From NCBI GenBank assembly GCA_009782215.1, contig WRKO01000012.1:1-64000 (forward strand): 64,000 bases of DNA. The letters run 5' to 3'. The position numbers and the translations under genes are program-made. Below the pieces are notes generated by a model. That model was not told where the DNA came from. It worked only from the letters and a program-made list of their open reading frames with translations, and did not search any database. The DNA comes from Oscillospiraceae bacterium. GTDB lineage: Bacteria; Bacillota; Clostridia; Oscillospirales; UBA929. Positions 17,486-26,231 of the stretch are shown piece after piece; position 1 is the stretch's first letter; every line of letters starts with the position of its first letter.

Positions 17486-18232
17486 ATGCACACAAAGCAA
17501 GACCTCATCAACGCGCTGGAAGCATTGGGCGTCAACCCCGGCGGCACTTTGATGGTTCATCTTTCCTATAAAGCCATCGGCGCGGTTGACGGGCGGGGGG
17601 ATACCGTGCTGGACGCGCTGGCGGAGTTTATGCGGCAAGGCCTGCTGGTGCTGCCCAGCCACACATGGAGCAATGTCGGCGCGGATAACCCGGTGATGGA
17701 CGTCCTGTATACCCCCACCTGCGTCGGCAAGCTGACCGAGCTGTTCCGCCGCCGCCCGGGCGTCATCCGTTCGTTTCACCCGACCCATTCCGTAGCCGCG
17801 CTCGGCGCGGACGCCGAAGCGTTTGTCTCCGGCGAGGAACATATTCAAACGCCCTGCGGCGAGGGCGGCGTGTACTATAAGCTATGGGAGCGCGACGCGC
17901 AGATTTTGCTCCTCGGCGTGAATTTCACCCGCAATACCTACATACACGGCGTTGAGGATTGGGACGGCGCCGAGGGAACTCTTTCCCGGGAAAGGACGGA
18001 TTTATACGTCATCATGCCGGAAGGAAAAAGGCTTTACACCCCTCAATACCGCCACTGCGCCCCGCTTGGCTCGGAGACGTTTTCCAAGCTCGAGCCGGAC
18101 GCGCTGCGGCAGGGCGTCATGGCCATCGGCCGTTTCGGCAGCGCCTCGGCCCGTCTCATGCGCGCAAAGCCCCTGCGCGAAATGACCGCCGCCCTGCTGA
18201 AAGAGGATTCTCGGTATTTGCTGCGGTATTAA
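17486..18232 (+). CDS. AAC(3)-family N-acetyltransferase
   Basis: 248 residues of the aminoglycoside 3-N-acetyltransferase/YokD fold, which transfers acetyl from acetyl-CoA to an amino group. Family features are LGVNPGGTLMVHLSYKAIG near the N-terminus, LLVLPSHTW, RSFHPTHSVAALG, the PCGEGGVYYKL segment with its catalytic-region residues, and LLLGVNFTRNTYIHGVE. The start lies 2 bases after the methyltransferase stop. GC is back to the high local value. Chromosomal members often do not confer drug resistance, so this is not a resistance call. Confidence 0.85.
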   Translation: MHTKQDLINALEALGVNPGGTLMVHLSYKAIGAVDGRGDTVLDALAEFMRQGLLVLPSHTWSNVGADNPVMDVLYTPTCVGKLTELFRRRPGVIRSFHPTHSVAALGADAEAFVSGEEHIQTPCGEGGVYYKLWERDAQILLLGVNFTRNTYIHGVEDWDGAEGTLSRERTDLYVIMPEGKRLYTPQYRHCAPLGSETFSKLEPDALRQGVMAIGRFGSASARLMRAKPLREMTAALLKEDSRYLLRY

Positions 18233-18235
18233 CGG

Positions 18236-18265
18236 TTGACACGGGGTATCCTTGTGTGGTAATAT
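18236..18265 (+). promoter_or_regulatory. promoter of tRNA-Thr
   Basis: TTGACA (18236-18241) and TAATAT (18260-18265), 18 bases apart, lie just upstream of the tRNA. Confidence 0.7.
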
Positions 18266-18297
18266 GAGTGTCGGCACGATATGCCGTCAAACAATAC

Positions 18298-18373
18298 GCT
18301 TCCGTAGCTCAGTTGGTAGAGCAGCGCATTCGTAATGCGCAGGTCGTCGGTTCGAGTCCGACCGGGAGCTCCA
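18298..18373 (+). tRNA. tRNA-Thr (CGT)
   Basis: 76 nt with acceptor stem GCTTCCG/CGGGAGC, D-arm AGCTCAGTTGGTAGAGC, anticodon CGT at 18331-18333 in loop TTCGTAA, T-arm GGTTCGAGTCC and encoded CCA. Confidence 0.95.
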
Positions 18374-18379
18374 CACCGG

Positions 18380-18415
18380 CCATAGGGTGAGACGTCGTCT
18401 CACCCTATGGTTTTT
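18380..18415 (+). terminator. intrinsic terminator after tRNA-Thr
   Basis: A perfect 15-bp stem (18380-18394 with 18396-18410) around a single central base is followed by five T. It is exceptionally strong and also faces the end of spoIVA from the other side. Confidence 0.9.
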
Positions 18416-18432
18416 ATGCCTTGGCGTTTTCG

Positions 18433-19911
18433 CTACAAGATAATGCAAATCAAGCCGCCGGAGCCTTCGTTGATGATGCGCTGCAAGGTTTCCTGCAATT
18501 TGCCGCGGGCGTCCTCGGGCATTTTTTTCAGCTTGTTGTTCAAGCCCTCGCTGACGAGGTCGTGCAGGCTTTTCCCAAAAATGTGGCTCTGCCAGATGGC
18601 TTCGGGTTGGTCGTCAAACTCGCTCAGCAGATAGCGGACAAGCTCCTCGCTCTGCCGTTCGGTGCCGACGATGGGGGAAACCTCCGTCTCGATGTCTGCG
18701 CGGAGCATATGGATGCTCGGGGCGCTGGCCCGCAGGCGAATCCCGTAACGCCCGCCCTGCTTCACAATCTCCGGCTGCTCCAGCTTCAGTTCGTCCGAAC
18801 CGGGCATGACGATGCCGTACCCCGTTTCGCGCACGTCGCGCAGCGCGTCCGCCACCTTGTCATACGAGCTTTTCACGCTTGCCAGCCCGCTTAACAAATC
18901 CATCAAATCGCCGTCGTCGGTGATGGCAAATCCGCTCTGCTCGCCCAAGGTGCGGTAAAACAGCTCGCGCGGCAGCTCAATCGCGGCCTCGGCGACGCCG
19001 GAACCCAAATGGATGGCGTCCTGCCTTACAGAAAGGATATCGGGGTGGCGTCCAAGGGCTTCCAGCACGCCCTCCACATCCCGGATGCGGTGCATATGCT
19101 CGGCGGCTTCCAGCATCGCGCCATACAGCGCGCTTTTGATAGGGTGGCCGTGCGGCAGCGCTTCGACCCAAGCGGGGAGGCGGACGCCCATCTCAACAAC
19201 GGGGAACTCAAACAGCACGCTCTTGATGATATGGGTCACGTCGGTTTCGTTCAGCTCGGCGCAGTTGACGGCGAAGCAGGTCACGCCATGCTTTGCGGTG
19301 ATGTCTTCGCATACCGTCTGCGCCAGAGGGGATTCGGGGTATTGGGAGTTGACGAGGATTAAAAAGGGCTTTCCCAAGGCTTTCAGTTCCTCAATGACCC
19401 GCTCCTCCGCTTCTACATACCCTTCACGGCTGAAATCGGTGGCGGTTCCGTCGGTGGTCAGCACAAGCCCGATGGTCGAGTGTTCCGCGATGACCTTGCG
19501 CGTCCCCAGTTCGGCGGCTTCGGTCATCGGTACCTCGTAGTCAAACCAAGGCGTGCGCACCATGCGCGGACGCCCGTCCTCGCTCTGCCCGATTGCGCCG
19601 TCAACCATATACCCCACACAGTCAATCAGCCGGACGCTCATTCTGGCGCTGCCCTCAAAGACGATTTCCACCGCTTCCTCCGGCACAAACTTCGGCTCCG
19701 CCGTCATAATGGTGCGGCCCGAACCCGCTTGCGGAAGCTCGTCGCGGGCGCGCTCGCGCTTGTAGTCGTTTTCGATGTTCGGGATGACGAGCGTTTCCAT
19801 AAAGCGTTTGATAAAGGTGGATTTGCCGGAGCGCACCGGCCCGACGACCCCAATATAGATATCGCCTTCGGTACGCTGGGCAATGTCCTCGTAAATCTTG
19901 CGGTTTTCCAT
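18433..19911 (-). CDS. spoIVA: stage IV sporulation protein A, spore coat ATPase
   Basis: 492 residues, the same length as Bacillus subtilis SpoIVA. It is the ATP-hydrolysing scaffold that polymerises on the outer forespore membrane as the base of the spore coat. The Walker A motif is GPVRSGKST (about 24-32) and the N-terminal signature YEDIAQRTEGDIYIGVVGPVRSG is diagnostic. The C-terminal region, which contacts SpoVM in Bacillus, is complete. The start follows AAAAGGAG, and the gene lies 4 bases after the SPOCS/LysM gene. The spoVM-SPOCS/LysM-spoIVA arrangement puts the anchor and the scaffold in one cluster. Confidence 0.97.
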   Translation of the reverse strand: MENRKIYEDIAQRTEGDIYIGVVGPVRSGKSTFIKRFMETLVIPNIENDYKRERARDELPQAGSGRTIMTAEPKFVPEEAVEIVFEGSARMSVRLIDCVGYMVDGAIGQSEDGRPRMVRTPWFDYEVPMTEAAELGTRKVIAEHSTIGLVLTTDGTATDFSREGYVEAEERVIEELKALGKPFLILVNSQYPESPLAQTVCEDITAKHGVTCFAVNCAELNETDVTHIIKSVLFEFPVVEMGVRLPAWVEALPHGHPIKSALYGAMLEAAEHMHRIRDVEGVLEALGRHPDILSVRQDAIHLGSGVAEAAIELPRELFYRTLGEQSGFAITDDGDLMDLLSGLASVKSSYDKVADALRDVRETGYGIVMPGSDELKLEQPEIVKQGGRYGIRLRASAPSIHMLRADIETEVSPIVGTERQSEELVRYLLSEFDDQPEAIWQSHIFGKSLHDLVSEGLNNKLKKMPEDARGKLQETLQRIINEGSGGLICIIL

Positions 19912-19915
19912 ATCA

Positions 19916-21409
19916 TCAGCTCCTTTTCTTGGGGATTAGAAGCAATTTCCCATCGGGCGCCGCTTCGCAGTCCTCTAAACCGTTTGCCAGACACAGCTCG
20001 CTGATTGTCGTGCAATACTGCTTGGCAATCTCCCATAAGCCTTCGCCCGGATGACAGCGGCGCAATACGACGCCGGGCCGCGCCGGACGTTCGCGCGCCT
20101 CCTCCTTCTGTACGCCGCCGACCGCCATCAAACGGGAGGTCTTTTTCAGCGACGTTGTGAAATCCACCGAAAACCTCAGCTCTATCCCCTCGGGGGAGGG
20201 CGCGGCGGCAATTTCACCCGCCTGACCGGCTGAGACGGAGACGTCCTCCGTGTCCAAGCCGGAGGGGACGGCGACCTTTTGGCGCAGGGAACGGAATTCG
20301 CCGTCTTCCGTCACATATAGAAGGCTGGCATACGCCTCACAGCCTATTTCGCCGCTTTCCAGCCGCGTAACGGGCCCCAGCGCGACAGACGTGTTGACGA
20401 TGCTCCGCGCGTCTCCGTCCGTTTCCAGCATTTCGCGCACCGGCTGCCTGCGGACGCCGCGCTCAACAAGCTCGGTCAGATGAATCGGCTCCATCAGGGG
20501 ACGGAGATTGTCCGCCGTGCTGTAGAGGTCTACAATGGCCTCGATTCGATACTCCGCGTGCGCCACCGCCTGCGCCTCCGCGTGCAGCGTGATGGAAACG
20601 CCGCGCCCGTCACCCCCAATGGCCCCGCCTATATCCAGCTCAACGCCGGTGACATGGAGCGCCAAGTCAATGGCCGCGCCGTCGCTCAAGCCGTCCATAT
20701 CTATAATCTGGGACAGGGGAAGCTCATGCTCCACGCTCACCGGCTCTCCGCCGCTTATGTAAAGGATGCGGATATGCGCGGCGCCCTTGAAGACCACCTT
20801 GCTGCCCACCGTTTTCACATCGCTGACCTCCAGCCGGGGCAGGGCGGCGACAATATCGTCCATCGGCGGGCGGGCAGGGGAGAAGCCCATCTCATCCGTC
20901 ACCGTAAAGTTTTTTGACTTCACAGAAACGGGCATATATGCCGCGCACGCTTGACGCTTGATTTCGCACGGCTCATCCACATCAAACGGAACCGACAGCT
21001 CCGCCGGGGCGTGTACAACGGCATGGATACTCAGGCGGGCAAGGACAGACACCTTGCGGGGATTGACGGCGCGCACGTCAACGTCGAGAAGGCGCGCGCC
21101 GCAATGCGCCTCGCTTCCCGGCGGGAAACGCCCGTCAAACACATGGTTGAAGGGAATCGATACGTCGAGCTTGCGTAAGCCATCCTCTCCTTCGGGCAGA
21201 TAAAGAACGCCGATACGCGCCATGCCGGTCAAATCCAGCCGGTCTTCGCGCAAAGCGGTTTCCTTTACACACGCCTGTCCGGTCGCGTCCGCGATATGAG
21301 CCATGTCGGGGTAGAGATCCGGCACAATCATATCTGCGCTAATCTCAGGCGCGCTCACCGCGTCCAGAACGGCTTGAAAATACCGGAGCGTTTGCTTTTT
21401 GAGTTCCAT
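19916..21409 (-). CDS. SPOCS (DUF3794) and LysM domain protein
   Basis: 497 residues. Repeated SPOCS/DUF3794 units (for example around KSKNFTVTDEMGFSPARPP) occupy most of the protein. A C-terminal LysM motif (RRCHPGEGLWEIAKQYCTT to LLLIPKKRS, about 450-497) binds peptidoglycan or chitin-like glycans. SPOCS proteins of this build sit next to spoIVA in many Clostridia and are considered spore-envelope components. There is no signal peptide, as expected for a mother-cell coat protein. GAGGAGGAGG precedes the ATG. Confidence 0.9.
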   Translation of the reverse strand: MELKKQTLRYFQAVLDAVSAPEISADMIVPDLYPDMAHIADATGQACVKETALREDRLDLTGMARIGVLYLPEGEDGLRKLDVSIPFNHVFDGRFPPGSEAHCGARLLDVDVRAVNPRKVSVLARLSIHAVVHAPAELSVPFDVDEPCEIKRQACAAYMPVSVKSKNFTVTDEMGFSPARPPMDDIVAALPRLEVSDVKTVGSKVVFKGAAHIRILYISGGEPVSVEHELPLSQIIDMDGLSDGAAIDLALHVTGVELDIGGAIGGDGRGVSITLHAEAQAVAHAEYRIEAIVDLYSTADNLRPLMEPIHLTELVERGVRRQPVREMLETDGDARSIVNTSVALGPVTRLESGEIGCEAYASLLYVTEDGEFRSLRQKVAVPSGLDTEDVSVSAGQAGEIAAAPSPEGIELRFSVDFTTSLKKTSRLMAVGGVQKEEARERPARPGVVLRRCHPGEGLWEIAKQYCTTISELCLANGLEDCEAAPDGKLLLIPKKRS

Positions 21410-21482
21410 GCTTCCTCCTCCTCATACTAAGGCTTGTTTCAATTCAGTATATTGCCCTCGGGTTGAGGATATGTCCGAAAAA

Positions 21483-21516
21483 CAAAAAGACCCCCCAGCC
21501 GTTTCAGACAGGGGGG
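21483..21516 (-). terminator. intrinsic terminator after spoVM
   Basis: On the minus strand CCCCCC (21516-21511) pairs with GGGGGG (21496-21491) and is followed by TCTTTTTG. It begins 11 bases after the spoVM stop. Confidence 0.8.
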
Positions 21517-21527
21517 ATATCCTTCCG

Positions 21528-21614
21528 TCAATACCGAACCGTTTTTTTGATTCCGAACAGACCCCGCAGGATACCGCGCAGGAACCTCGGAGAGTTCCAA
21601 ACCACAATTTTCAT
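21528..21614 (-). CDS. spoVM: stage V sporulation protein M (28 residues)
   Basis: A 28-residue peptide beginning MKIVVWNSPRFLRG and ending GIKKTVRY. It lines up with Bacillus subtilis SpoVM (26 residues): Met-Lys start, Pro at position 9, an amphipathic helix with regularly spaced hydrophobics and Arg/Lys, and a basic tail. SpoVM recognises the convex forespore membrane and recruits SpoIVA. The ribosome site AAAGGAGG (21632-21625) is perfect at 10-base spacing and an intrinsic terminator follows directly. It lies downstream of thiN exactly as in B. subtilis and next to its partner spoIVA. It is too short for ordinary gene finders. Confidence 0.88.
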   Translation of the reverse strand: MKIVVWNSPRFLRGILRGLFGIKKTVRY

Positions 21615-21669
21615 GAGCGCACTGCCTCCTTTCAAAGCATTCAACGCGTTCGCAGCCGCCCGCGGCGGC

Positions 21670-21852
21670 TCACCTCCACCAGCAGAAGAAGTATAACCCC
21701 AGCAGCGCCAGAAGCGCGCCCAGCATCAGCATGATAAATCCCCACGGGAAAAGAAGAGCCAAGAGAAGCCCCGCCGCGATAAAAGCGAGCAGCAAGGAGG
21801 GCCTGACCCTCCGATACCGCCTCTCCCACCACCATTTACGACGCTTGCCCAT
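21670..21852 (-). CDS. small membrane protein, function unknown
   Basis: 60 residues. A very basic, Trp/Arg-rich start (KRRKWWWERRYRRVRPS) is followed by about 40 strongly hydrophobic residues able to form one or two membrane helices, ending FFCWWR. A GGGGGCGG stretch precedes the ATG. It lies between thiN and spoVM on the same strand. The composition is typical of a real membrane peptide rather than a shadow frame. I do not recognise the family; a sporulation role is only suggested by position. Confidence 0.55.
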   Translation of the reverse strand: MGKRRKWWWERRYRRVRPSLLLAFIAAGLLLALLFPWGFIMLMLGALLALLGLYFFCWWR

Positions 21853-21919
21853 TTACAGCCGCCCCCAAAAAAACTACCGCATACCACAGTATACGGCAGT
21901 TGACTGAATAGGTGCGCGT

Positions 21920-22516
21920 TCAGCCGCGTTTCCCGCTCAAAATCAGCAGAGCCTTTCCGGTTTTGACGCTGACGGTGAAGGGCTTGCCCTCAAGCGGCTC
22001 GTTGCTGACGCCCAGCGTGGCGGCGCGGCGCAGGACGGCGTTTTGAAGCGGGTATTTTGCCCCGGCGATGCTAACGCCGCTGACCGTTTCATCCAGCGGC
22101 ACGAGGGAAACATAGCGGTAGGGAATAGGAGGTGCAAGGGTGAGGGAGTCGGTAAGTAGATGAATTTCATGGTGTTTATCCAACATAAACGCTCGGCCCC
22201 CGGCCCTTTCCAGCAGGCCGAGATTGCCCAGAAAATGATCCAGCCGCCCGCCGGTCGCGCCCAGCAGGGCGATTGACTCAAAGCCGGCCTCCAGCGCGTA
22301 GTCAAGGCAGGCTTCCATATCAGTCATGTCCTTCTCGGCGGACAGCGTTATGTCGGCGGACAGGCCGGAGTCGCAGTCCCCGATACCCATATCCGGTTTC
22401 AAGCCGAGGGCAAGCGCGCTACGCGCCCCTCCGTCGGCGCATAAGACGAAATCGGGGCTGCGCCGCCCGTCCCAAAACGCCTCCGGCGACGCGCCGACAA
22501 TGACGCAAAGCCTCAT
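21920..22516 (-). CDS. thiN: thiamine diphosphokinase
   Basis: 198 residues transferring pyrophosphate from ATP to thiamine to make thiamine diphosphate. The family landmarks are VLCADGGARSALALGLKPDMGIGDCDS, the acidic EKDMTDMEACLDYAL and LLGATGGRLDHFLGNL. The ATG at 22516 overlaps the rsgA stop as ATGA. An upstream open extension, Arg/Gly-rich and lying inside rsgA, was rejected. Bacillus has rpe between rsgA and thiN; here they are directly joined. Confidence 0.93.
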   Translation of the reverse strand: MRLCVIVGASPEAFWDGRRSPDFVLCADGGARSALALGLKPDMGIGDCDSGLSADITLSAEKDMTDMEACLDYALEAGFESIALLGATGGRLDHFLGNLGLLERAGGRAFMLDKHHEIHLLTDSLTLAPPIPYRYVSLVPLDETVSGVSIAGAKYPLQNAVLRRAATLGVSNEPLEGKPFTVSVKTGKALLILSGKRG

Positions 22517-23370
22517 CCCGTCCCCTCCAGCATCCGCAGATAGCTCTCGTAACGGCCCGCGCGGACGAGCCCGTCTGCCACGGCGTCCCGCACGGCACAG
22601 TCCTTTTGCCCTTCCGCGTGCAGGCATCCGGCGAAGCGGCACCCGTCTAAAAACGGGCGGAAGTCAAGAAAACAGCTCGCCAGCTCGGAGGAGGGGATTG
22701 GCTCCAGCGCGTCCAGCGCGGCGAAACCGGGTGTGTCTGCGGCCAGCACGTTGCGCGGCAGCCTGAACAGCTCCACATGGCGGGTGGTGTGCCGCCCCCG
22801 TCCCAACCGCTCGCTGACCTCGCCGGTCTCGTGTTCGCCGCCGCCCTCCAGCGCGTTGAGCAGGGCGCTCTTGCCAACGCCCGAATTGCCCGCTAGGGCA
22901 ATGCAGCGGCCTTCAATCAGCGGCCATATGTCCATCAGACCGTCGCCGGTCAGGGCGCTGACGCGCAGAATCGGAAACCCGACCGTCCTGTAGTTCTCAT
23001 ACAGCGCGTCGCCCGGGTCAATATCTGTTTTGTTGAGAATCAAAATCACGTCGATAGAGCGGTACGCGGCCATCGCGGTCATCTTGTCGATGATAAACAT
23101 ATCGGTTCGCGGCGTCGCCTCGCTGATAAGGATGACCAGCTTGTCTATGTTGCAAACGGGCGGGCGGACCAGCGCGTTGCGCCGCTCCGCCACTTCAAGA
23201 ATCGAGCCGGTGCCGTCCGGGAGCATTTCAACCGTTACAAAATCGCCGGCAAGCGGCGTAACGCCCTTGAGCCGGAAGATGCCGCGCGCGCGGCAAACCA
23301 CTTCCCCCGCGTCGTGCCGCACCGTGTAAAACCCGCTGACCGAGCGAACCAGCCGTCCCGTTAAAGTCAT
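22513..23370 (-). CDS. rsgA: ribosome small subunit-dependent GTPase A
   Basis: 285-residue circularly permuted GTPase aiding late 30S maturation. An N-terminal OB-fold (RLVRSVSGFYTVR) precedes the permuted G motifs: LILNKTDI (G4) comes first, then GNSGVGKSALLNAL (G1) and DTPGFAALD (G3). A C-terminal zinc-binding cluster is visible as CRFAGCLHAEGQKDC. The start overlaps the prkC stop by 4 bases and the stop overlaps the thiN start, so kinase, GTPase and thiN are translationally linked. It is slightly short but complete. Confidence 0.95.
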   Translation of the reverse strand: MTLTGRLVRSVSGFYTVRHDAGEVVCRARGIFRLKGVTPLAGDFVTVEMLPDGTGSILEVAERRNALVRPPVCNIDKLVILISEATPRTDMFIIDKMTAMAAYRSIDVILILNKTDIDPGDALYENYRTVGFPILRVSALTGDGLMDIWPLIEGRCIALAGNSGVGKSALLNALEGGGEHETGEVSERLGRGRHTTRHVELFRLPRNVLAADTPGFAALDALEPIPSSELASCFLDFRPFLDGCRFAGCLHAEGQKDCAVRDAVADGLVRAGRYESYLRMLEGTG

Positions 23371-25475
23371 TGCTGGACTTGCAGCATGGCGGCTATAGAC
23401 AGGCTGTAGCTAAGCGCCCCGTCAAAATAAATGGAGATAAGGTCGTCCGGGTAGCCTTCGATGATGACTTCAATAATCCCCAAGTCGGCATTGATTTGCT
23501 GCTCGTAGTATTTCACGCCGTTTTTCTCAATCATCAGCCAAGTGCTTCCGACCGTCCCTTCCGGGACGCGGATGTTCTGCCGGAAAGTGACGGGCTCGTC
23601 CGGCGACGGTATCGGGTCGGGTGGCTCGACAGGGCCGTCGCCATCGCTCGGCGACGGGTCGGGCGGGTCAACGAAGGGGCCGTCGCCGTCGCTTGGCGAC
23701 GGGTCGGGTGGGTCAACGAAGGCAGGCCCGGTGCTTATCCGAACGAATATCTCCGTGTTTTCCAGCACCGTATCAAGCGGCGTCACGCTCTGCCAGAAGA
23801 CTTCTCCCTCCGGCGCGTCGTTTTCCTCATAAACAACCGGCTCGCCCAGCATGAGGTTATGCTGCGACAGGATGGTTCTGACGCGCTGCTCGGTTTCACC
23901 GAACAGGGAAGGCATGGTGACCTCCTTGGCGTCGGGGCCGGTGCTGTAGTATAGAATAATCAGGTCGCCCTTAAAGACCTGCTCATCCATCCCCGGATTG
24001 GTTCGGATGACATGGTTGCGCGGGATGGTATCGCTCTTTTCGGAGATATTCGCGGTCTGGTCATACCGCAAATCATTGTTCAAAAGCCATACCTGCGCCG
24101 CGTCCAGAGACATCCCGGAGAGGTCAATCAGCGCCACCGGCTCGCGCCCTGTGCTGACCTTCAGGATAATCAGCGTTCCCTCGGGCTGCGGCCGGACGGG
24201 CAGGGGGTCTTGGTCAAAGATTGTATTCGCCGCGTGTATCGACGAGGACTCCCAGTCCGCGTCAAAACGCAGATTCGGAAACTCCAGATATAAATCATCC
24301 ATCGAGGTAAAAGAGCGCCCCCGGAGGTCGGGCACGTCCACCATAATAACCTCCTCCGGGGTGATAAAGTCGCCAATCATCCTGATGACGACAAAGGCCA
24401 AAACGGCGATAAACGCCAGAACGCCCAGAATGGCCGACAGCGTCGCGATGAAATTCCCGGATTTGCGCGTTTTGTGGTTTTCCTCCTCCAGCATCTCCTT
24501 ACGGATGCGCTTGCGCTCCTCGGCTTCGCGCTTGGGGTCAAGCTGAAGCCCCTTTCCCTTTGCGCCGCCCGGCAGATTGCGCGTCGGCTCGTCAACGTCC
24601 TCGTCGGCCGCCGTTTTCAGCTCGGCGACATCGTATTCAAAGGAAATGGCCGGGTTTTTGCGAAATTCCTCCAAATCGCGCAGCATATCCTCGGCGGCTT
24701 TATAGCGCCGCGTGAGCTTTGGCGCCATCGCCTTGAGGATGATAATCTCCATCGCCTCGGGGATGTCGGGGTTGATTTCCCGGGGGGAGAGCGGCAGCGA
24801 GCTGATATGCTGCAAGGCGACGGCGACAGGGGAGTCTCCCTCGAACGGCAGGCGCTCGGTCAGCATTTCATACAGCACCACACCGACGGAATAGAGGTCG
24901 CTCCGCGCGTCGATATAGCTCCCGCGCGCCTGTTCGGGCGAGATATAATGCACCGAACCCAGCGCCTCTTGCGTCAAGGTGTTCTGCTTGTTGGCGAAGC
25001 GCGCGATACCGAAGTCGGCGACCTTAACGCTGCCGTCGCGCAGAATCATAATGTTGTGCGGCTTTATGTCGCGGTGGATGATGCCCCGGTTATGGGCATG
25101 GCTCAGCGCCTTGACAATTTGAATGACAAAATGAAGCGCCTCGCGCCAGCTTAGCGTGCCTTTCCTCTGCATATACTGCTTGAGCGTGATGCCGTCAATG
25201 AGTTCCATCACAATATACTCCAGCTCCTTGGAGCGGGAGACGTCGTGGACGGCCATGATATTGGGATGGTTGAGCATAGCGACCGCTTGGCTCTCGGCAT
25301 GGAAACGCCTGCGGAAATCAGCGTCTCTGGCGTACTCCTCCTTGAGGATTTTCACCGCCACCAGACGGTTGAGGGAATGACAGCGGGCCTTGTAGACATA
25401 CGCCATGCCGCCAATCCCCATAATCTCAAGGATTTCATATCGGTTGTCAAGCATTTTCCCGATGTAATTATCCAT
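23367..25475 (-). CDS. prkC: PASTA-domain Ser/Thr protein kinase
   Basis: 702-residue membrane kinase that senses muropeptides and phosphorylates growth and dormancy targets. The N-terminal Hanks kinase has IMGIGGMAYVYKAR, AVKILKEE and the catalytic loop IIHRDIKPHNIM. One membrane helix follows (about 345-365, LSAILGVLAFIAVLAFVVIRMI). Three extracellular PASTA-like units start at VPDLRGRSF, LIDLSGMSL and MPSLFGETE. After them comes a Pro/Asp/Ser/Gly-rich linker with a duplicated 15-residue unit and a final domain of about 75 residues of no family I recognise. GGAGG precedes the ATG. The cognate phosphatase is 21 bases upstream. Confidence 0.95.
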   Translation of the reverse strand: MDNYIGKMLDNRYEILEIMGIGGMAYVYKARCHSLNRLVAVKILKEEYARDADFRRRFHAESQAVAMLNHPNIMAVHDVSRSKELEYIVMELIDGITLKQYMQRKGTLSWREALHFVIQIVKALSHAHNRGIIHRDIKPHNIMILRDGSVKVADFGIARFANKQNTLTQEALGSVHYISPEQARGSYIDARSDLYSVGVVLYEMLTERLPFEGDSPVAVALQHISSLPLSPREINPDIPEAMEIIILKAMAPKLTRRYKAAEDMLRDLEEFRKNPAISFEYDVAELKTAADEDVDEPTRNLPGGAKGKGLQLDPKREAEERKRIRKEMLEEENHKTRKSGNFIATLSAILGVLAFIAVLAFVVIRMIGDFITPEEVIMVDVPDLRGRSFTSMDDLYLEFPNLRFDADWESSSIHAANTIFDQDPLPVRPQPEGTLIILKVSTGREPVALIDLSGMSLDAAQVWLLNNDLRYDQTANISEKSDTIPRNHVIRTNPGMDEQVFKGDLIILYYSTGPDAKEVTMPSLFGETEQRVRTILSQHNLMLGEPVVYEENDAPEGEVFWQSVTPLDTVLENTEIFVRISTGPAFVDPPDPSPSDGDGPFVDPPDPSPSDGDGPVEPPDPIPSPDEPVTFRQNIRVPEGTVGSTWLMIEKNGVKYYEQQINADLGIIEVIIEGYPDDLISIYFDGALSYSLSIAAMLQVQQ
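23632..23721. repeat. two tandem 45-bp units inside prkC
   Basis: Bases 23632-23676 and 23677-23721 are nearly identical and encode two copies of FVDPPDPSPSDGDGP in the kinase's extracellular linker; a third, diverged unit adjoins. Unit number is likely to vary between strains. Confidence 0.8.
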
Positions 25476-25496
25476 ACATTCCTCCGTACCGACGCG

Positions 25497-26231
25497 CTAT
25501 ATGTGAATCAAAACAATGGTGGTGTTGTCCGGGCCGCCCCGCGAATTGGCCATGCTGACAAGCCTTTCGCAGGCAAGGGAAGGGTCGCCGCCGTGCAAAA
25601 CCTCAAAGAGGATTTCCATGTCCTCCACAACATTGGTCAAGCCGTCCGTACACAGCAGGAGAAAATCCCCCTCCGCCATTTCCCGGATGAAAAGGTCGGG
25701 CGCGACAATCCCGTCTGTGCCCAAGGCGCGCGTAATGAGGTTCTTGCTCGGATGGTGCTTGGCTTCCTCGCGGCTTAGTTCCCCGCGATGCATCAGGTCT
25801 TCGACAAGGGAGTGGTCGCGCGATACCTGCGTGATGCCGTCGCCGCTGATGTGGTAGGCGCGGCTGTCGCCGACATTGGCCATCACGGCGTATTCCGGCG
25901 TCACAACGGCGCCGATGAGGGTAGTCCCCATGCCGTAGTACGCCGCGTTTGTCCGCGCTTTTTCAAAAACTTGGGCGTTTGCGGCAGAGACGGCCGCCGC
26001 CAGCGCTGTTTTGAGGCTTTTATGGCTCATTCCGGGCTTCACCTGAAGAAGCAAATCGGTGATAAAGGCGTCCGCGGCGACGCGGCTGGCAACATTGCCC
26101 GACCGCATACCGCCCATGCCGTCGCACACAACACAGACGGCAAGGCCGGTGGCGTGAGAAAGCTCAAGATGGTAAAAATCCTGATTTTCCCGTCTCGCCA
26201 CACCCGTATCGGTTATCGCCCAACCTAGCAT
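25497..26231 (-). CDS. prpC: PP2C-family Ser/Thr phosphatase
   Basis: 244 residues, Stp1/IreP family. Metal-binding aspartates are in VCDGMGGMRSGNVAS, NVGDSRAY and CTDGLTNV, with GGPDNTTIVLI at the C-terminus. It reverses phosphorylation by the adjacent PASTA kinase. The start overlaps the rlmN stop by 7 bases and GGAG lies 6 bases upstream. The initial AITDTGVARRENQD is the standard family opening, which fixes the start. Confidence 0.95.
   Translation of the reverse strand: MLGWAITDTGVARRENQDFYHLELSHATGLAVCVVCDGMGGMRSGNVASRVAADAFITDLLLQVKPGMSHKSLKTALAAAVSAANAQVFEKARTNAAYYGMGTTLIGAVVTPEYAVMANVGDSRAYHISGDGITQVSRDHSLVEDLMHRGELSREEAKHHPSKNLITRALGTDGIVAPDLFIREMAEGDFLLLCTDGLTNVVEDMEILFEVLHGGDPSLACERLVSMANSRGGPDNTTIVLIHI

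Noticed and set aside
17486-18232. Aminoglycoside resistance gene
   Set aside because: It belongs to the AAC(3) fold family, but chromosomal members are often unrelated to resistance and no resistance context is present.
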